NCBI RefSeq assembly: GCF_004565465.1
Contig: NZ_SRHY01000004.1
Location: forward strand, 143,669-207,668
Source of the DNA: Lentibacillus salicampi
Lineage (GTDB): Bacteria > Bacillota > Bacilli > Bacillales > Amphibacillaceae
Length of the DNA: 64,000 bases
Reading direction: 5' to 3'
How positions within the stretch are numbered: the stretch's first letter is position 1; every line of letters starts with the position of its first letter. Below are positions 62,914-64,000 of this stretch, piece by piece. Under the pieces are notes generated by a model. It did not search any database, was not told the DNA's origin, and saw only the letters and a program-made list of their open reading frames with translations. A program made the translations under genes and the position numbers.

Positions 62914-63880
62914 CTACTTCAAACGCTTTCCCTTATTATAAAACATTTGCATATCCTCTTCAGGTACAAGCGAACCCCCGGTTGACCAGGCGATATGTGT
63001 GGCATTGCTGATATCGATATTACGCTTCCGGATATATGGGGTTATCTGTTCAGGGCCGGTTAGTCCCGCGGTTGCTGACGGTTCCAAGTAGATCCCTTCA
63101 CTGTCAGCAAGTTGTGCCAGCAGTCGATACAATTCATCATCCTCGATTGTATAGATCCCGCTCACCAGTTGATTGCTAATGCCTGTTGCAAAATGGGATG
63201 GCCGGCCGACAGCTAATCCGTCCGCTTCCGTCTGATTGTCAATCCCAATATCCTGTACACTGACATGTTCCATTTTCCCGGTAGCAAGACCAAGCAAAAC
63301 GGACGGCGAATGAGTCGGTTCAGCATAAAAACAATGAACATGATCACCGAAAACCTGCTTCAGTCCAAATGTAATACCACCTGGCGACCCACCGACACCG
63401 CAAGGGAGATAAACAAATAATGGATGGTCAACATCTACTAAAATGTTTTCCTGCTTCAGCTGTTTTTCCAGCCTTAGCGCAGCTGTACTATATCCTAAAA
63501 ATAAATGTCTGGAATTTTCATCATCGACAAAATAACCCTTGGAATCAGCAATAGTCTTTTCCCTGCCTGCAGAAATGGCTTCACTGAAATCCCCCTCAAA
63601 TTCAAGGACCTGAGCGCCTTTTTCACGCAGCAAATCTTTTTTCCATTGCTTTGCATCAATAGACATATATACAGACACATTGAAACCGAGTTTGGCACTG
63701 ATAATACCGATACTCAGACCCAGATTACCCGTGGACCCGACACCTATTGAATACTGACTGAAAAATGTCTTGAATCGTTCGCTTGAAAAGATGTCATAAT
63801 CATCATTGATATGCAACATACCAGCTTCCAACGCCAGTTTTTCGGCATACTGCAGAACTTCGTAAATACCTCCCCTAGGA
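62914..63880 (-). pseudogene. dsdA: D-serine dehydratase, N-terminal part missing
   Basis: PLP enzyme converting D-serine to pyruvate and ammonia. The frame encodes the C-terminal 320 or so residues of a protein usually about 440 long. It has [20 protein letters not shown], the [11 protein letters not shown] phosphate-binding loop, [23 protein letters not shown] and the ending EEDMQMFY. Toward the right edge homology stops at the conserved SIKARGG lysine motif (here SKAPRGG); beyond it the sequence is non-coding and hits an in-frame stop near 63930. The missing N-terminal 115-120 residues are not within the remaining 120 bp, so the gene is interrupted, probably by a mobile element. Confidence 0.8.
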
Positions 63881-64000
63881 GCCTTAGACAGAAGTATAAC
63901 GGGTTTTATGTAAAAATATGTAAATTAGCGAGTGGAACATCAGATTTTCAATGAAACGGCTTGATCTCCCGCCAAGACAGGAGTAATTAGGTTTTAGACA
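63881..64000. mobile_element. Possible end of an insertion sequence in dsdA
   Basis: The 120 bp beyond the dsdA break have no coding match to dsdA. They begin CCTTAGACAGAAGTATAACG and contain the promoter-like AT-rich TTTTATGTAAAAATATGTAAA. They look like the non-coding left margin of an insertion sequence running out of the window to the right. No transposase is visible, so this is inferred from context only. Confidence 0.35.

Overview
This window is a chromosomal segment of a low- to mid-GC Firmicute, almost certainly a spore-forming member of the Bacillaceae. The AGGAGG ribosome binding sites, frequent GTG and TTG starts, the type-B RNase P RNA, bacillithiol and spore genes, and gene order all point that way. 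From ndk to ypsC the order follows the Bacillus subtilis backbone: ndk, aro genes, ypiA-ypiB-ypiF, qcrABC, ypjA-D, dapB, mgsA, bshA, cca, birA, dinG, ypmB, aspB, asnS, dnaD, nth, ponA/recU, yppE, gpsB, rnpB, ypsC. Acidic proteins and DUF6501/DUF2512-type genes suggest a halotolerant lineage such as Virgibacillus, Lentibacillus or Oceanobacillus. That genus call is an inference.

Layout. 1-6.8 kb: the end of ndk, then a compact shikimate/aromatic operon (aroC-aroB-hisC-tyrA-aroA) that lacks the aroH and trp genes present in B. subtilis. 6.9-11.7 kb: ypiA, ypiB, ypiF and the menaquinol:cytochrome c reductase operon qcrABC. 12-20 kb: small membrane genes (ypjA, a shrunken ypjB, a YugP-type protease, ypjC) and a run mazG-dapB-mgsA-bshA-cca-birA. 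20-31 kb: dinG, ypmB-aspB, asnS, dnaD-nth, and convergent recU-ponA. 31-36 kb: a small spore-protein gene resembling sspM, yppE, cdd, gpsB, rnpB, ypsC and a cold-shock gene. 36-48 kb: fhs, an HD hydrolase, an NlpC/P60 wall hydrolase, thyA-dfrA-mobA, a tatA-tatA-tatC locus, yqfQ, msrAB and a LysM/M14 endopeptidase. 48-57 kb: 7Fe ferredoxin, acylphosphatase, then a respiratory nitrate reductase cluster. That cluster has a hemerythrin-like gene and two small unknown genes ahead of narGHJI, and an FNR-type palindrome upstream. 57-64 kb: xpaC-telA, a FAD/Rieske oxidoreductase, a frameshifted DUF3889-type protein, cysK, and a D-serine dehydratase gene cut off at the right edge.

How the parts work together. 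The aro operon makes chorismate and prephenate-derived amino acids. qcrABC and narGHJI are the aerobic and anaerobic menaquinol-oxidising branches, and mobA and the Tat genes supply cofactor and export steps for such enzymes. fhs, thyA and dfrA share the folate cycle.

No CRISPR array, prophage, tRNA or clear defence island is visible. The unusual content is between genes: a terminal-inverted-repeat element family of five copies, often abutting terminators; other palindromic repeats; and several eroded or broken genes (ypjB, ypmA, the DUF3889 gene, dsdA). Small genes encoding 26-37 residues are also present.
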